NCBI GenBank assembly: GCA_022813625.1
Contig: JAKLMB010000004.1
Location: forward strand, 1,054,001-1,118,000
Source: Aaosphaeria pasadenensis
Taxonomy: Eukaryota; Ascomycota; Dothideomycetes; Pleosporales
Length of the DNA stretch: 64,000 nucleotides
Direction: 5' to 3'
Shown here: piece by piece, positions 32,475 through 45,156 of the stretch
Numbering within the stretch: the first letter of the stretch is position 1
How the letters are laid out: every line of letters begins with the position of its first letter
Made by a program: the position numbers and the translations under genes
The notes under the pieces: model-generated
Databases searched by the model: none
What the model saw: only the letters and a program-made list of their open reading frames with translations
What the model was told of the DNA's origin: nothing

Positions 32475-34579
32475 TCGTGATGATGAAGTCAGGGAGGATG
32501 AGAGGTATGATTGTATGATAGAAAGGAGGAGAATCACATCATGTAGACATAAGCTCTTTTGGGACATACGTTAGCATTCGTGAGATTGCCGAAATTGTGT
32601 TGATTCATAACAAACATACATGAAATACAATTCGCAATAATGACCCAAAACTCACAATAACACTGAATAATATCGCGAGTTAAACAGAATGTCTCAGTCG
32701 ATATTATTACTTGACCAGAGCATTAAAAACCGTCCGTCATACCAAGCATACAAGACTGAATAACCCAAATAACTAGTGCCCATGTAAACATATCTAGTAG
32801 CAAAGATGCACATGGTCCATAAGATAGCCCTATATAACCCCATAAACACTCATCCACTTACACACACATGACATACCACACAACAAACCCAAAATCCCAT
32901 CACCATCCCCGATCAAACCACCTAACATTCCCCATACGCCCACATACCCAAAAAAAGCGAAATCCCCCAACCCAATCACCTCCCAGTCCCAGAAAAACCC
33001 CATCCATAGTTGTAGGTAGACGCCAAAAACCACGCGACAACGACGTCACACCCAAGCCCGCTCCCCCTCCCGCCAATGCGCTCCTCGCTACCATCCACCA
33101 TCCACCACCGCGTAAACAGCCCAGCCTCTACGTGCAAGTAAAATATTTCCTGACTCAATCCCCCTGACGTTCCTACGAATGTAATTCGAAGGGCTCTTTA
33201 GCCCGAAAAAGACAATACAGACGAATGTAGAGGAGGGTTTTGATGTCATCCTGCCCTGTCACCTTACAACGCGTGACTGGGCTGGCTGGTCTACTTCGAA
33301 GCTCATTCGAGGGAGTGTGTGTGTATTATGCATGATTTGCCCGATTGGGACGGTATGGGGATTGTGGGAATCGCGATGGGGGGATGTCTTGAGAGGGAGG
33401 TATGAGGAGATGGAGCTGGGCGGTTTGTTTGGCGCATGGTAGGTCAGCGTGGTATGTCTCTTGATCGAGGAAGTTGATGGGGATATTGTTACGAGGTATG
33501 TTGCTGTGATTAATGTTGTTCAACTGTAACTTGTAGTATGGTAAGTCGATCGTGTGCAAAGGATGATGTGGGCATCATCGCATTGAAACTCGAGGATAGA
33601 TCCTCACAGTACGAGGTGGAATTCATCGCAACAATTCCATCATCATCACCGTCGTATTCGTCCCACACAGAAACTAATCATCCACGTTCATTGGCCACTC
33701 CTTCTCAATTCCCTTTTCTTTTTCCCTGGCGCGTTTGTGGAGGACTTATTTTGCGGGGTAAGATGCTAGGTGGACGGGATACAAGAGAGTCTAGACGAAG
33801 CTTTTGTCCTATTGACAGGCGCCTCGCCTCGCCTCGCCGTCCACGCGGGAATAGCATGGGGATGGGGATGGGGATGGTTAGGGGGGGAATGGAAATGTAT
33901 GATGCAATGACATAGTTGCTACGATGGCGAGTGGCGCAGGGCTGAGGGCTGAGCGTATGGGGAGGGGTTGTTGTGTGTATTTGGAATATGTGACATAGAA
34001 AGAATTAGTTATTGACAGAGACATAGAAGTGCATGCATCAACATCGTTATACTCAAAGTTCGACAAAAGTGAGTTGTCATAAAAATGCTTTCATTCCCGA
34101 AGCGCTCATTGGTGGAGACACACACGCAAAACTATAACGTCTGTTCGGTCGTTCGTTCTTCCATCGTCCATCTCAGCGTTCCTCAAGGCGACCCATGCGC
34201 GGCCCCACGCTATTGAAAAATTAGAAAAGAGGAAAAAAAGAGACGACACAACTTGTATGGATTTAGCGTCGCAAGCACTGCTCTGGTCGATTTAGTCGGT
34301 CGATCAACATATGGGGGGTGGTTGATCCTCTCCTCCCCTCTTTGCGCTGAAAAATGCCATTCACGTACACAGTATAGTTGTCCAGACTATATTCTCAGCT
34401 GGCGAAAGAGCAACATATTACAACAGAAAAATAAAAGGCTCAAATGGCAACGAGCAAAATAGGAAAACAGAATTTTATTTCCTCCATAGAGTTCATAAGC
34501 AAAGCAAGACGCGACAATCGCGTGTGGAGTTTCTACTTTTTAACGTAGTCCCACCACGCGCGCTCTGTGGATCATTGAT
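32475..34579. other. Convergent intergenic region, C/A-rich in part
   Basis: 2.1 kb without a gene, between BolA (+) and the acetate transporter (-). A strand-biased C/A-rich stretch at about 32.82-33.13 kb has poor coding character in all frames. A GGGGAT repeat lies at about 33857-33876. Confidence 0.55.
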
Positions 34580-35707
34580 CTATGCGGTGTGTGCGTCGGG
34601 GTTGTCGAGCTTGTTGCGGCGTTCGCGTCCCTTCTCCGACCAGGGGAAGTGGGCCACGGGGATGACGAAGAAGCTATCAGGTAATTAGTATTGCTTACAG
34701 TCTTGTGAAGCGAGATTGGGTACGGTGCGATGTGGATCGCATCCTTCGTAGAGTGTGAGAAGTGTGAGACTAACCTGTTGCTGTTGTCTGCGATACCTGC
34801 GAGGGCGTTGTACCATGCGAGGAACGCGGCGAGGAGACCAAATACACCGCCGGCGACAATGCAGCCGTTGTTGGGGTGCGTGCCGTCGTTCTGGAGGTAG
34901 CCGATTCCGAGGAGGAGGAAGGCGAGGTCGAGAGTGAAGAAGAGGGAGAAGAAGGCGACGGTCGAGCGGAGGGTGCAGACGAGGAGAATGGTCGTGAAAA
35001 TGAACCAGCCCATCAGGTAGAGACCGAAAGAGTTCAAGAACGATGCGGCAGCGCCGCCTGATTCCTCAGCAAGACCACTCTTGATTTCGAAGCCTCCTGG
35101 GGTGAGAATGATGGCGAAGGAAATCCAGAATCCGCCGTACGAGGACAGAGCAGTGGCACCGAAGGTGTTGCCAATGGCCATCTCCCTGATCACGTCGTTA
35201 GTTTGAATATATTCGAGGAGTTTGAACAGTCAATACATACCACATGCCTGCGAGAAGCTGAACGAGTCCACCATAGCCGTATGCGATAGCTACAACAAGA
35301 TTGGGATGCGCAATATCAAGAGTTCCGACGTTGATCAGAGACAACACGAAGGTGGTCAAGGCGAAAGCGGACAGTCCAAGAGGTGCTGGATTTCCGAACT
35401 TGCGGTTCGGGGGAGCATAGAGACCAGGCTGGAAGTCACCACCAAAGGCAGCGAGGCGTGCATTGGGTTCGTTGGTCTTGAAGTGAGCCAACGGATTGCC
35501 TCCATAGTCGTAAGGTGACCTCTCCGTTGCATGATGCTGATGGCCGTGGTGGTGGGCATGATCAATGGTGCCAGTACCATTGGCCTCTTTGCTGTTGAAA
35601 GCTGGGTCGGCAGTGCCGGTCGTATGCTGTTGTCGACGTTAGAATGAGAGTGAGCATTCGTATAAGGGACAATGAACCCATACCTGAGTCTCCGTAGCGG
35701 TGGCCAT
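34580..35707 (-). CDS. GPR1/FUN34/YaaH-family acetate transporter
   Basis: Exons (5' to 3') 35707-35684, 35626-35241, 35185-34775, 34673-34580; 304 residues. These six-helix plasma-membrane proteins (yeast Ady2/Ato1, Aspergillus AcpA) carry acetate/proton or export ammonium. Seen: a His-rich N-terminal tail (DHAHHHGHQHH), the family signature NPAPLGLSAFALTTFVLSL at the first helix, a second helix LVVAIAYGYGGLVQLLAGMW, then four further hydrophobic segments, and a short basic C-terminus. The first exon encodes only 8 residues. Introns are 55-101 bp; the last has an ACTAAT branch site. Expression in this family is normally induced by acetate and repressed by glucose; no site for this was identified here. 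Acetate and ammonium transport cannot be told apart from the sequence. Confidence 0.93.
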
Positions 35708-38700
35708 TATGTTGGCGATAATTACGATGGATCACTAAAGGGTATAAGAACAATGGGTATCAGACAGAAGCAAAATATAGACAAGTCCCGCTGGAGGTTT
35801 CCAATTCACAGAGGTGGAATTTTCTGGAGAAACTGGGGAAGAAGAAATTTAAAGAAGGTGAAGGACCCTCGATATGAGCAGTGGAGATTCATATATTCCT
35901 GGGGCTGGCCAGTGTGGGAGCTCCATGACGGTGCCAGGACCCATACGGTAGAGACGTCTGCACCCTAGCCCTAGACCAAGGTGTCTTAATTAGGCCAAAA
36001 CAAGCTCTAGAGTAGCTACTCAAGAAGATTTCCCCGTCTTCCTTTCCAGGCCGGGTAAAGGAGTGACGGCAGAGCTCTGGCGTCAATCGAATGAACAGGC
36101 GGGAAGCTTGCATCGAGCGCGTAAGCCACGAGAGGAGTGTGTGTGGATCGGCGCTGGAGTGATTGATGCCGAGGCCCCCAGGCGAAGTGCTGCAATGCTT
36201 GCCCTACCCCCGAGAAAGGAGGCCTAGTGACTAGGTGGATAGTGCATGAGCCGATCGAGCTCCCTTTTGTTACTGCGAATCTTTCATAAGCGCAGTTGGG
36301 GGGCCCAAACGGATGGAGACTACAGTACGCCTCGTTCGTTTTTGACGTCTATGCCGAGAGCTTTGCCGATCCACCACCAAGACTTGCATCATAGTGATAT
36401 CGACAGACACAACAACGTCGACTTTCGATTTACTCCTAGAATTTTGGAATATTTAGGCAAGGAAATTATTAGTACGTACCTCGTCCAATTTCTCACATTA
36501 CTAGCTATATAGAGGATTAGCGACGTCTTTCACATTGCATAGAAATAGATACCCCTGTCATCCTGTCATAGGGGCACTAGCTTTCTCGTACGCGGTGTTA
36601 CACATACCTACAGTACCAGCACTTGTACTGTCTGGGTTAAGAGGATGATTTATGGAAGCAGTTGTACAATGGGCTTTTGCAGGGGACGGCCTGCTCCTCG
36701 AGGGAGTGTATATTATTCCGCTGCAAAACTTGCATTATGTCGATGCTCGATGTATCCCCTCACGATCAACTTCAGTGTATACTCCATGTAGCCGCCATCA
36801 ATATTTGTTCATGAACAGTTTGGCTATGTACAGCGTGATTTGCCGGAAAAGACGGCTGCATTGAGTGGCCACGGCGCATCGAAGATGAGTGATGATGCCA
36901 TGCAGACGACGGCACTGAGCCGGCAGACGAGGGTGCGAAAAGAAGCCTTTCTGGCGGCTGGGCGTCAGCCACGCTTCGCTGACTTTGCGCTTCAACAACA
37001 TTTCATAATGTCACCTCATGTCAACATCGCATAGTTGGACTGCCCTTGGAACGATCGCAAAAGAACCACAATTCTTTCGATTCATCTGAACGTGGCATTG
37101 GGAAAAATACAATCAGCTTCGTGCATAAAAATCGCGTGTCACAACGGGAACGAGAGGTAGTTGCAGGGCCGGCGCAGCCGGGAGCGCCGGACTCCCTGGA
37201 ACCTGGAGATGATTTGACTGGAGATGGGGAAATACTGGGTCACCCGCTCTACCTCTCAGATCACGCCGTCCTGGTCGGCGAACAGGCTTCTCCTGTCGCA
37301 ATTCGGTCCAGCGGGAGAGGATTCCAGGTGCACCAATCTCCGGTTCCTGGGCCATGATTTAGACTGATACTTTCGAATGCCCTTCGAAGCGTTCATCGGT
37401 TTTCTATTGTCCCGGACTTAACACGCCCGTTTCGATTTCAAATCATGCAGAGAACGACTAAGAAAAATCGCACCATCCACGAAGCTTCTTTTGGTGGTCA
37501 TCAAGTGGTGATACTGACAGTCGTTGTGGCTTCTGTTGTTCGCGTCCTTCTCAACATTGCTTGTACTGTGTAAAGAGACCCCGCAATCATTGTCGTTTAC
37601 GTCTCCATGCGGTTGGGTATTTATTGGGGTCTCAATTGGTCTCTAGGTCTCGTACACCGACGATCCAGCCGTAAGTTATCCTCGCCTTTAGCCTAATCAT
37701 CCTGCTGGTGCAGATGGACATGCTTAATATGTTTTTGCAATATCAAAATATTTTGAACAACATGAACCTGAGGTACCTCACCTCCGAAGTACTTTCTCGA
37801 TGAACCTGCCTTACTGTGGGGAAGTGAAGATGGTCCCACTGTTAGCACCTCTACGGGTAGCACTGATCGCTCATTCGGGAGTTCCCCTCCATGATTGACC
37901 CTTAAGTATTGCGGTCAATCACGGCGACTATCGCAACAGTGCAAAGCTTTGCGACTGTGACTTACTTTGGTTTTTAAGAGGCGAAGTCTCTAATAGCTTA
38001 AGATCGTCTCATTTGGCACGATTGTCTAGGCGGTTTTGTATCGTGATTTCATCATCAATGGCGATTGGTTTGCAATGGGAAAGCTCGTAGTCTCGTGAAT
38101 GATTAGCTCTGTCCGCTAACTCACACTGTTCTCCACATCACGCAATCTTCCCCGGGTACTCGTACAACTCCTCATCCGAGATACGGTACGGAGCAAAGGA
38201 AGGGGAGTGGGAACTGGTGCATTGGTGCCATCGGATCCTGGTGGAGACGGGGTTCGGTCACTGCACCAAACAAATCTTCTCTTCTCCACCACCACTTCCG
38301 CGTCCTCGGAGCGCGATGTGAGCGGGGTATCACCGTATCCAGCAGTAGAGATGTGGTGTATTCAGAGAAACCCGGGGACTCCACTCGTTGTGTCTTGAGA
38401 TTACCTAGGTAGATTCTACATGCTCCTTGTTGCCGGTCTTGAGATGGCATGATCTTTCATTAGAACCTGGAAGCTGGTCGCACGCAGGGACACATTCGCG
38501 CCGGGTCTACCTGATCAAAATGCTCCTGGAGTAACAAGAAGCAGGGACTCGATCGATGTGCAAATCATGTTTACTCAGAAGTCATAGGGCTACCACCCAC
38601 GCGAACGTTTATTTGCGACGCAGCGGTGACCTTGCGAGGCGTCGTGGCTGTCCTCGTAAACAGCTTGTTAGTCATTCCGCAACGAGCCGCAAACTAACGG

Positions 38701-39322
38701 GGTCTCTTCTAGAAGTTCCATGGAAGGTTTGGATTCAGGTTAGGAAAGTGAGCCTTCAATGATTGAAAGGTTGATCGGGTGATGTTAAGGTGTTGCGAAA
38801 TAAAGCTTGTATTGTGGCGTTTCTTAGCTGATCCTTCCGGCTTGGTATACTTGGCGTACGTAGGAGGAGAATGTTGAGGTCCGGTACTCGACCGTAACCC
38901 TCGAGAACAGTAAATATAGGGCAACAGAAATATATAAACAGAGAAACACTCATCTTCAACTTTCTCACGATGATTTTCATGGTGTTGAGTTCTGGAAATC
39001 ATGATGGTTGCCTAATTGGGTTTAGGTTACGTAAATGACACGTGCTGATCGGCATAAGTGTTTCTCCATTGGGGGGCAGTGCAAGCTATCTCCGATAGGC
39101 TCCGCCCCAATGATGACATGGACTGGGGAGCTCCCTCAAGCTCACCTTCAACGACACACCACAGCTATCGTCGCGGGTATTCATTCACTCGACACAGTAC
39201 TGTGCACTTACTTTGTCTTTTCAGTAGTAGCCTTTTGCGTTGCATTGCGTATCTCCAGCCATCTTGCTTCGGACCAGCGCTTTTCGAGTGACTCAGCATA
39301 GCAACATCTCACGTCGCCCATC
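35708..39322. other. 3.6-kb region without a recognisable gene
   Basis: Short open frames only (all under 105 residues), no codon bias, no homology recognised. Composition is mixed, with a more G/C-rich island at about 37.15-37.35 kb. No terminal repeats or transposase-like reading frame were seen. It holds the promoters of the acetate transporter (left end) and AAA ATPase (right end). Confidence 0.55.
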
Positions 39323-41009
39323 ATGACAGGCAACAGCTTCAACAGCTTCAACATCCATGCGAATGAAGACCAAACGAGCCGAGAGTACTTCCACCACTCT
39401 TCCGCTCAGCGCATCAACACTGATGCCGTCATCGTCGAAGCTCTCCGCCGACAGTACCCCGATCTTGATATCATTGCTGTACCTCAAGGTACCCTTAATC
39501 TGATCGCTTATGCTTCCGCAGGCTATGCCAAAGCCACTCCCCTCGATGATACCTCAAAAGACCCCATCTATGGCGCTGCACTCAAATGGCGCTCCTATGC
39601 CCCGCCGGGCCGTCGACTAGACAATGGCGCGGGCGCCATAGTCGAACAGGTCCTGTTTGGGAAGTACTTATACAAATGGAAAGATCAGGAATTCATACTG
39701 TACATTGCCAATGGTCGAGATGGGTTTGCGTCGTATCCGGATATCACTGTGCATTATATCTTGACACGTGATGGCCCCAAGGTGAATGAATTGATCAAAG
39801 AGGCAACTGTTTGGGGCGTTGAGCTCCATGATGAGGTCTGGGTGTTCGACCAGGGCTGGTGGCAGAAAAGTCGCGAACTGTGGAATTCGGTAGCGAAGAG
39901 TCAGTGGAGTGATGTGATCTTAGACGAAGGCATGAAGAAAGCAATCATTTCAGACGTGGAGAACTTCTTCGACCACAAAGAGACTTATGAGAAGCTCAGG
40001 GTGCCATGGAAGGTAAGCCCGCATAGGTTTTCTTGACACACTTGTGACTTCTCCTTGTTGATCCTGATGTACCCGCCTAATATCTCTTCCGTATATGATG
40101 TGCTAATTGAAGTGCAGCGAGGAATTCTGTATTACGGACCCCCTGGAAATGGTGAGTTGACCTTTCAGCTTCTTGGATTCCCGCACTAATTCTCCAGGCA
40201 AAACTATCTCCATCAAAGCGATGATGCATTCACTTTACCAACGTGGTAAGAACGACAACAAACAGACCGTTCCCACATTGTATGTCAGGTCACTGGCCTC
40301 TATCGGAGGCCCTGAATATGCTCTTCGAAGTATCTTTGCGAAAGCCAGAGAGACCGCCCCTTGTTACCTCGTCTTTGAAGACCTGGATTCTGTGGTTGAC
40401 GACCGCGTACGATCATACTTCTTGAACGAAGTCGACGGCCTAAAGTCCAACGATGGCATCTTGATGGTTGGTTCCACAAATCATCTGGACAGGTTGGATC
40501 CCGGTATTTCCAAGCGCCCAAGTCGATTTGACCGGAAGTACTATTTCCCTGACCCAAATTACGAGCAACGAGTACAATACGCCAAATACTGGCAGGGAAA
40601 GCTCAAAGACAACGACGACATCGAATTTCCAGATGCTATGTGTCCAGCCATTGCAAAGATTACGGACAAATTCTCTTTTGCATACATGCAAGAGGCTTTT
40701 GTCGCAAGTCTGCTTGCGATCGCCGTACGCAAAGATGCCAGCGATGCGGAAATGTGGGCAGGCCCTCTTGATCCGCTCACTGCTGTGAACGCAGCTATCC
40801 GAACATCGTCTTTGGAGGATGTGAGCTCCGACCCGGACTTGGCGAAGCTTGAGCTCTGGCGCGAGATACAGAAACAGGTACATATCTTAAGGGAAGAGAT
40901 GGACGAGAAGAGTGCAGCCGTTACGCGAGGGAATCGAAGCGGTAATAAGGAGTTACGCGAAGTAAATGATCCCAAAATCGTCCAAACAACTCTCCCCTAC
41001 CGGAAGTAA
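39323..41009 (+). CDS. AAA-type ATPase (BCS1-like catalytic core)
   Basis: Exons 39323-40012, 40118-40151, 40198-41009; 511 residues. Seen: an N-terminal region (1-190) I do not recognise as a defined domain, with no signal or membrane segment, then WSDVILDEGMKKAIISDVE leading into an AAA module: Walker A GPPGNGKT at 237-244, Walker B LVFEDLD at 299-305, sensor region MVGSTNHLDRLDP and arginine-finger region RPSRFDRKY. The Walker B form (ED-x-D) is the one found in BCS1-type and related fungal ATPases. The C-terminus is charged, possibly coiled. Exon 2 is only 34 nt and encodes the core of Walker A, whose Gly242 codon is split. Such genes are multicopy in filamentous fungi; substrates are unknown. 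It lies between gene-poor DNA and the cation ATPase. Confidence 0.85.
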
Positions 41010-41764
41010 CAAGAGGATGTGTGGTGGATATAAGGATATCAAGCAAGAGGGGGTGCAGTCCGATTTCTAAGATCTGATCGCATCTAGATTACTCGGCAAT
41101 CGCGAGTTTCGCAATAGCGCTTTGGCTTGGATATCTGAAGCATGACTGGCCACGCGCAACGATGAATGGACCCGGTTGGTTAAGAGGATCCTGGAGTCTT
41201 ATGCAATTATCTCATAGCGAATAACGGAGTTTTTACCATGAAGTGCTCACAGGCCCACTAGGAGGCCAAACTCGATTCCCATTGCTTGTTTGAACCTCTG
41301 AACCGGTACTTTGGTACTTACACGGGTACCAATATTACACTGCCTCTATGGAAAAGTTCGCAATTCGGGTGTCCAATGACAGAAAGGGTATTTACTAGAC
41401 ATGCTCGACATATTTGGGGGAACGGCGAAACAAAGATCCACGTAAAAGTGCTTGGCATTTACGTACAATAAACCGATCTAGGAATACCAAGTGCAGTGTA
41501 CGACTTTATTCCGGGCACCAATCACAGAGAAGTCCTGCTATTACCTACAAGAACACTCAGGTCCTTCAAATGTATCTTGGCTGCCGGTTTTGTCGGTTAC
41601 CTCGTGTGTCCAGTATTTTCGTAATGGCGGCTTGCATCAGGATGAAGAGGTACAAATTCCTGCGTATTTCCACGCAAGAATCCCATCATGCAAATCTATT
41701 CTCAGTCTTTGCTCTACTATTAAATTTCCGATCATCTTGAAGTTACGCCTTTCATGTTGCCAAA
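41010..41764. other. Intergenic region and ENA promoter
   Basis: 755 bp without a gene, between two + strand genes. The small open frames here have no coding bias. Confidence 0.55.
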
Positions 41765-44700
41765 ATGACAGAAAAGACTCCAAACTCCGAAGATACCTCT
41801 TTACCCCTTGTCTCTGGACAGTCCAACAAACCACTTTCTCAGCCGCCGCATTCCTTGCCTTATAGCGAGGTTATCGCAGAGCTTTCTTCGGACTTGGAAA
41901 AAGGTCTGACAGTTTCTGATGCTGCCAACAGACTACAAGAGTACGGCAGCAATGAATTGAATCAGACTAAGGGTGTGCAGCCCCTGAAGATCTTGTTCGA
42001 GCAGATATTCAACGCTATGACCATTGTCCTTCTGATGGCACTGGCTGCGAGTTTTGGTATCCAGGCTTGGATTGAGGGCGGCATATTGGGGGGCATCATT
42101 CTGCTGAATATTGTGATTGGCTTCGGACAGACTCTTCAAGCTGAGAACACCATTAACAGTTTGAAAACTCTTGGAAGTCCCACGGCGACAGTTGTCAGAG
42201 ATGGGAAGGCATTCACTGTTCAGACACGGGAAATTGTAATCTTCTCCGTGTGTACTTTCATCGAGTTTCTGCTAACATTATCACTCTAGGTACCTGGCGA
42301 TATCGTCGAGCTCAACACGGGTGACTCAGTGCCCGCTGACATTCGACTCATAGAAGCAGTCAATTTGAAGTCAGACGAGGCAATGCTTACTGGTGAATCT
42401 GTCCCTGTTCTGAAGACTCCTAATTCGACCTTCAAACCCCACGAGGGCCCCGGCGATCGACTCAATGTCGTATACAGTTCGACTACCATTGTAGAAGGTC
42501 GTGGCCGCGGAATCGCCTTTGCGACAGGAATGTGCACCGAGATCGGCCTGATCGCCAGCGCCCTGAACGATACTGGCCGCAAGAGAGGTCCATGGTACAT
42601 TGCCGTAGGGAACTGGGTCACTGATTTTCTCGGCCTGACTGTCGGCACACCATTGCAGAGGAAACTGTCTCAGCTGTTCTTGTTCCTTTTTGGCTTCGCT
42701 ATTATTTGCGCCATCATCATCCTTGGGGCAAATAAGTTCGATTCTCGTAAGGATATAGTAATCTATGCTGTCGCGACAGCCGTTGGTACGATCCCGGTGA
42801 GCTTGTTGCTCGTGCTCACCGTCACCATGGCCGCAGGCACAAAGAAGATGTTGCATAGGAATGTTATGGTCCGGAACTTGTCAAGCCTTGAGGCTTTGGG
42901 TGGAGTTACTAGTAAGTGTCTTCACTGCCTGTTCGAACTCAGTACTAATACCATACTCTAGATATCTGTTCTGATAAGACGGGAACCATCACCCAGGGGC
43001 GCATGGTAGTCCGGAAAGCCTGGCTTCCAGGTGTAGGGACATACTCTGTCGAGTCAAGCGGAGATGTTTACAACCCGCATAGTGGTGAAGTCAGCTTTTC
43101 TCCGGATCAGTCGCAACATTCTGAAGAATCTACGTCTAAACCTGTCACACCCGTGGATGAAGTGTCAGTACAACCAGCGCTAGAATGGTACCTCAACGTC
43201 GCTTCTTTGGACAATCTCGCCATACTCGAACAGAGCGATGCTGCCCCTCCAGAGCCAGGGAAATGGGTCGCTCGAGGTGCGCCTACAGAAATCGCCATTG
43301 AGGTTTTTGCCGGTCGTTTCGGATGGAATCGCATCCAGCTCACCAAGGGCGAGCAAAAGAAGTGGGACATTGTCGCTGAGTTCCCCTTTGACTCAGACGT
43401 CAAGAAGATGTCCGTCATTGCCAGGAACATTTCGTCCGGAGAAACACATGCTTTGACCAAAGGAGCAGTTGAACGAGTGCTTGACAGCTGCCACCTCATG
43501 GCGAACGAACGTAATGAGACCAAGCCCCTGACTGAGAACGACCACCGCGACATCCACGACAAAATGGAAGCTCTTGCGACACAGGGTCTTCGCGTCCTTG
43601 CAATCGCCAGCAAACCATACACTGCAGATACCACAGACGTCGAATTGATCTCTCGAGAATCCGTCGAGTCTCGACTCATTTTCCGCGGCCTGATTGGAAT
43701 CTACGATCCCCCTCGCCCGGAGTCCCGCGATAGTGTTCTCCAGTGCCAACGCGCCGGCGTCACAGTGCACATGTTGACGGGCGACCACCCGCAAACCGCC
43801 CGCGCCATCGCGACCGAGGTGTGTATTCTTCCATCGCCAGAAGCCATGGCCATGCTCCCCGCCGACGTCGCCTCGACAATGGTCCTACCCGCACACGAAT
43901 TCGACGCTCTTTCAGACGCCCAACTCGACGCCCTACCCCAGCTCCCCCTCGTGGTAGCCCGCTGCTCCCCGACCACCAAAGTCCGCATGATCTCCGCGCT
44001 CCATCGTCGCGGCCGCTACGTCGCCATGACAGGCGACGGCGTCAACGACAGCCCGAGCCTCAAGCGCGCAGACATTGGCATCGCCATGGGCACGGGCTCG
44101 GACGTTGCAAAGGAATCTAGCGACATCGTGCTCACAGACGACAACTTCGCCTCCATTCTCAACGCCATCGAAGAAGGCCGCCGCATCTTCGACAACATCC
44201 AAAAGTTCATCCTGCACGTCCTCGCCGCGAACCTTGGCTTCGTCCTCGCCCTCCTTACCGGCCTCGCCTTCAAAGACACCAGCGCCGTCTCCATCTTCCA
44301 ACTCAGCCCGGTCGAAATAATCTGGATCCTTATGGCAACCGGCACATTCTGCGAAACCGGGCTCGGCTTCGAAGCCGCGGTCCCCAACATCCTCACCCGC
44401 CCCCCGCAACCCCTATCCCACGGCGTCTTTACCCCTGAACTCCTCCTCGACACCCTCGTCTACGGCATTATCCAAGCATCCTGCATCATCACCTCCTTTA
44501 CCATCGTCGTCTACGGCTTCAACGCTGGCGACCTCGGCACAGATTGTAACACCGCCTACTCCCCGGCTTGCGACGCCGTGTTCCGCGCCCGCGGCACGTG
44601 CTACGCTGTCACGTCGTGGGTGTTCGTGTTCTTCGCGTGGGAGCTCGTCGACATGCGGCGTTCGTTCTTTGTTATGCCGGATGGGTTCCCCGCGTGGTGG

Positions 44701-44949
44701 AAGCATCTGTGGGGGAATAGGGTACTGTTTTGGTCGGTGGTAGGGGTCGTGCTAGGGACTTTTCCGACGCTGTATATTCCAGGATTGAATACGAGAGTCT
44801 CCATGCATTTGGGGCTACGGTGGGAGTGGGTGGTTGTGGTGGGGGAGGTCGGGGGATTCGTTGCTGCGACAGAGTTGTGGAAGGGGGGGAAGAGGGCGTG
44901 GTTTAGGAGGAGGGAGGGTGTGAGTGGACGTTTAGTTGGTGGTGTGTAG
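41765..44949 (+). CDS. ENA-type (P2D) Na+/K+ exporting P-type ATPase
   Basis: Exons 41765-42235, 42290-42911, 42962-44949; 1026 residues. These plasma-membrane pumps export Na+ or K+ using ATP and give salt and alkaline tolerance. Seen: cation-ATPase N-terminal domain (YSEVIAELSSDLEKGLTVSD), actuator with LTGES near 190, membrane helix 4 with IPVSLLLVLTVTMA, the phosphorylation motif NICSDKTGT with Asp369, the nucleotide domain with KGAVERVLD, hinge TGDGVNDSPSLK near 721-732, and C-terminal helices. The TIPVS helix-4 motif is of fungal ENA rather than SERCA (PEG) type. Introns are 50-54 bp; the second has a TACTAAT branch site and ends within the codon for Asn365. The second half of exon 3 is much richer in G/C third positions than the first two exons. 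It converges on the CadD-like gene. Confidence 0.93.
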
Positions 44950-45156
44950 AAGGAATGGCACGGAAGTGGTTGGAGATAATTATTTTACAAGCAAGATTAA
45001 TATCGTCAAAAATGACTGTAGTGTACAAAGTAGATTTTGTGTCATAAGCTTCTTGATACTAGAAAATAACATGATGTAAGAATCTAGAATAATAGAAAAA
45101 TGAGTTATATTTACATTTTAATCATCACATAAACGTGTTACAAAGAAACGATATAA

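Noticed and set aside
32868..33167. 99-residue His/Pro/Thr-rich plus-strand frame
   Set aside because: Product of a C/A-rich strand-biased tract; no start context or codon bias.
37046..37357. 103-residue plus-strand frame in a G/C-rich island (possible gene or transposon remnant)
   Set aside because: No domain, no splice context, and an equally good frame on the opposite strand; no flanking repeats seen.
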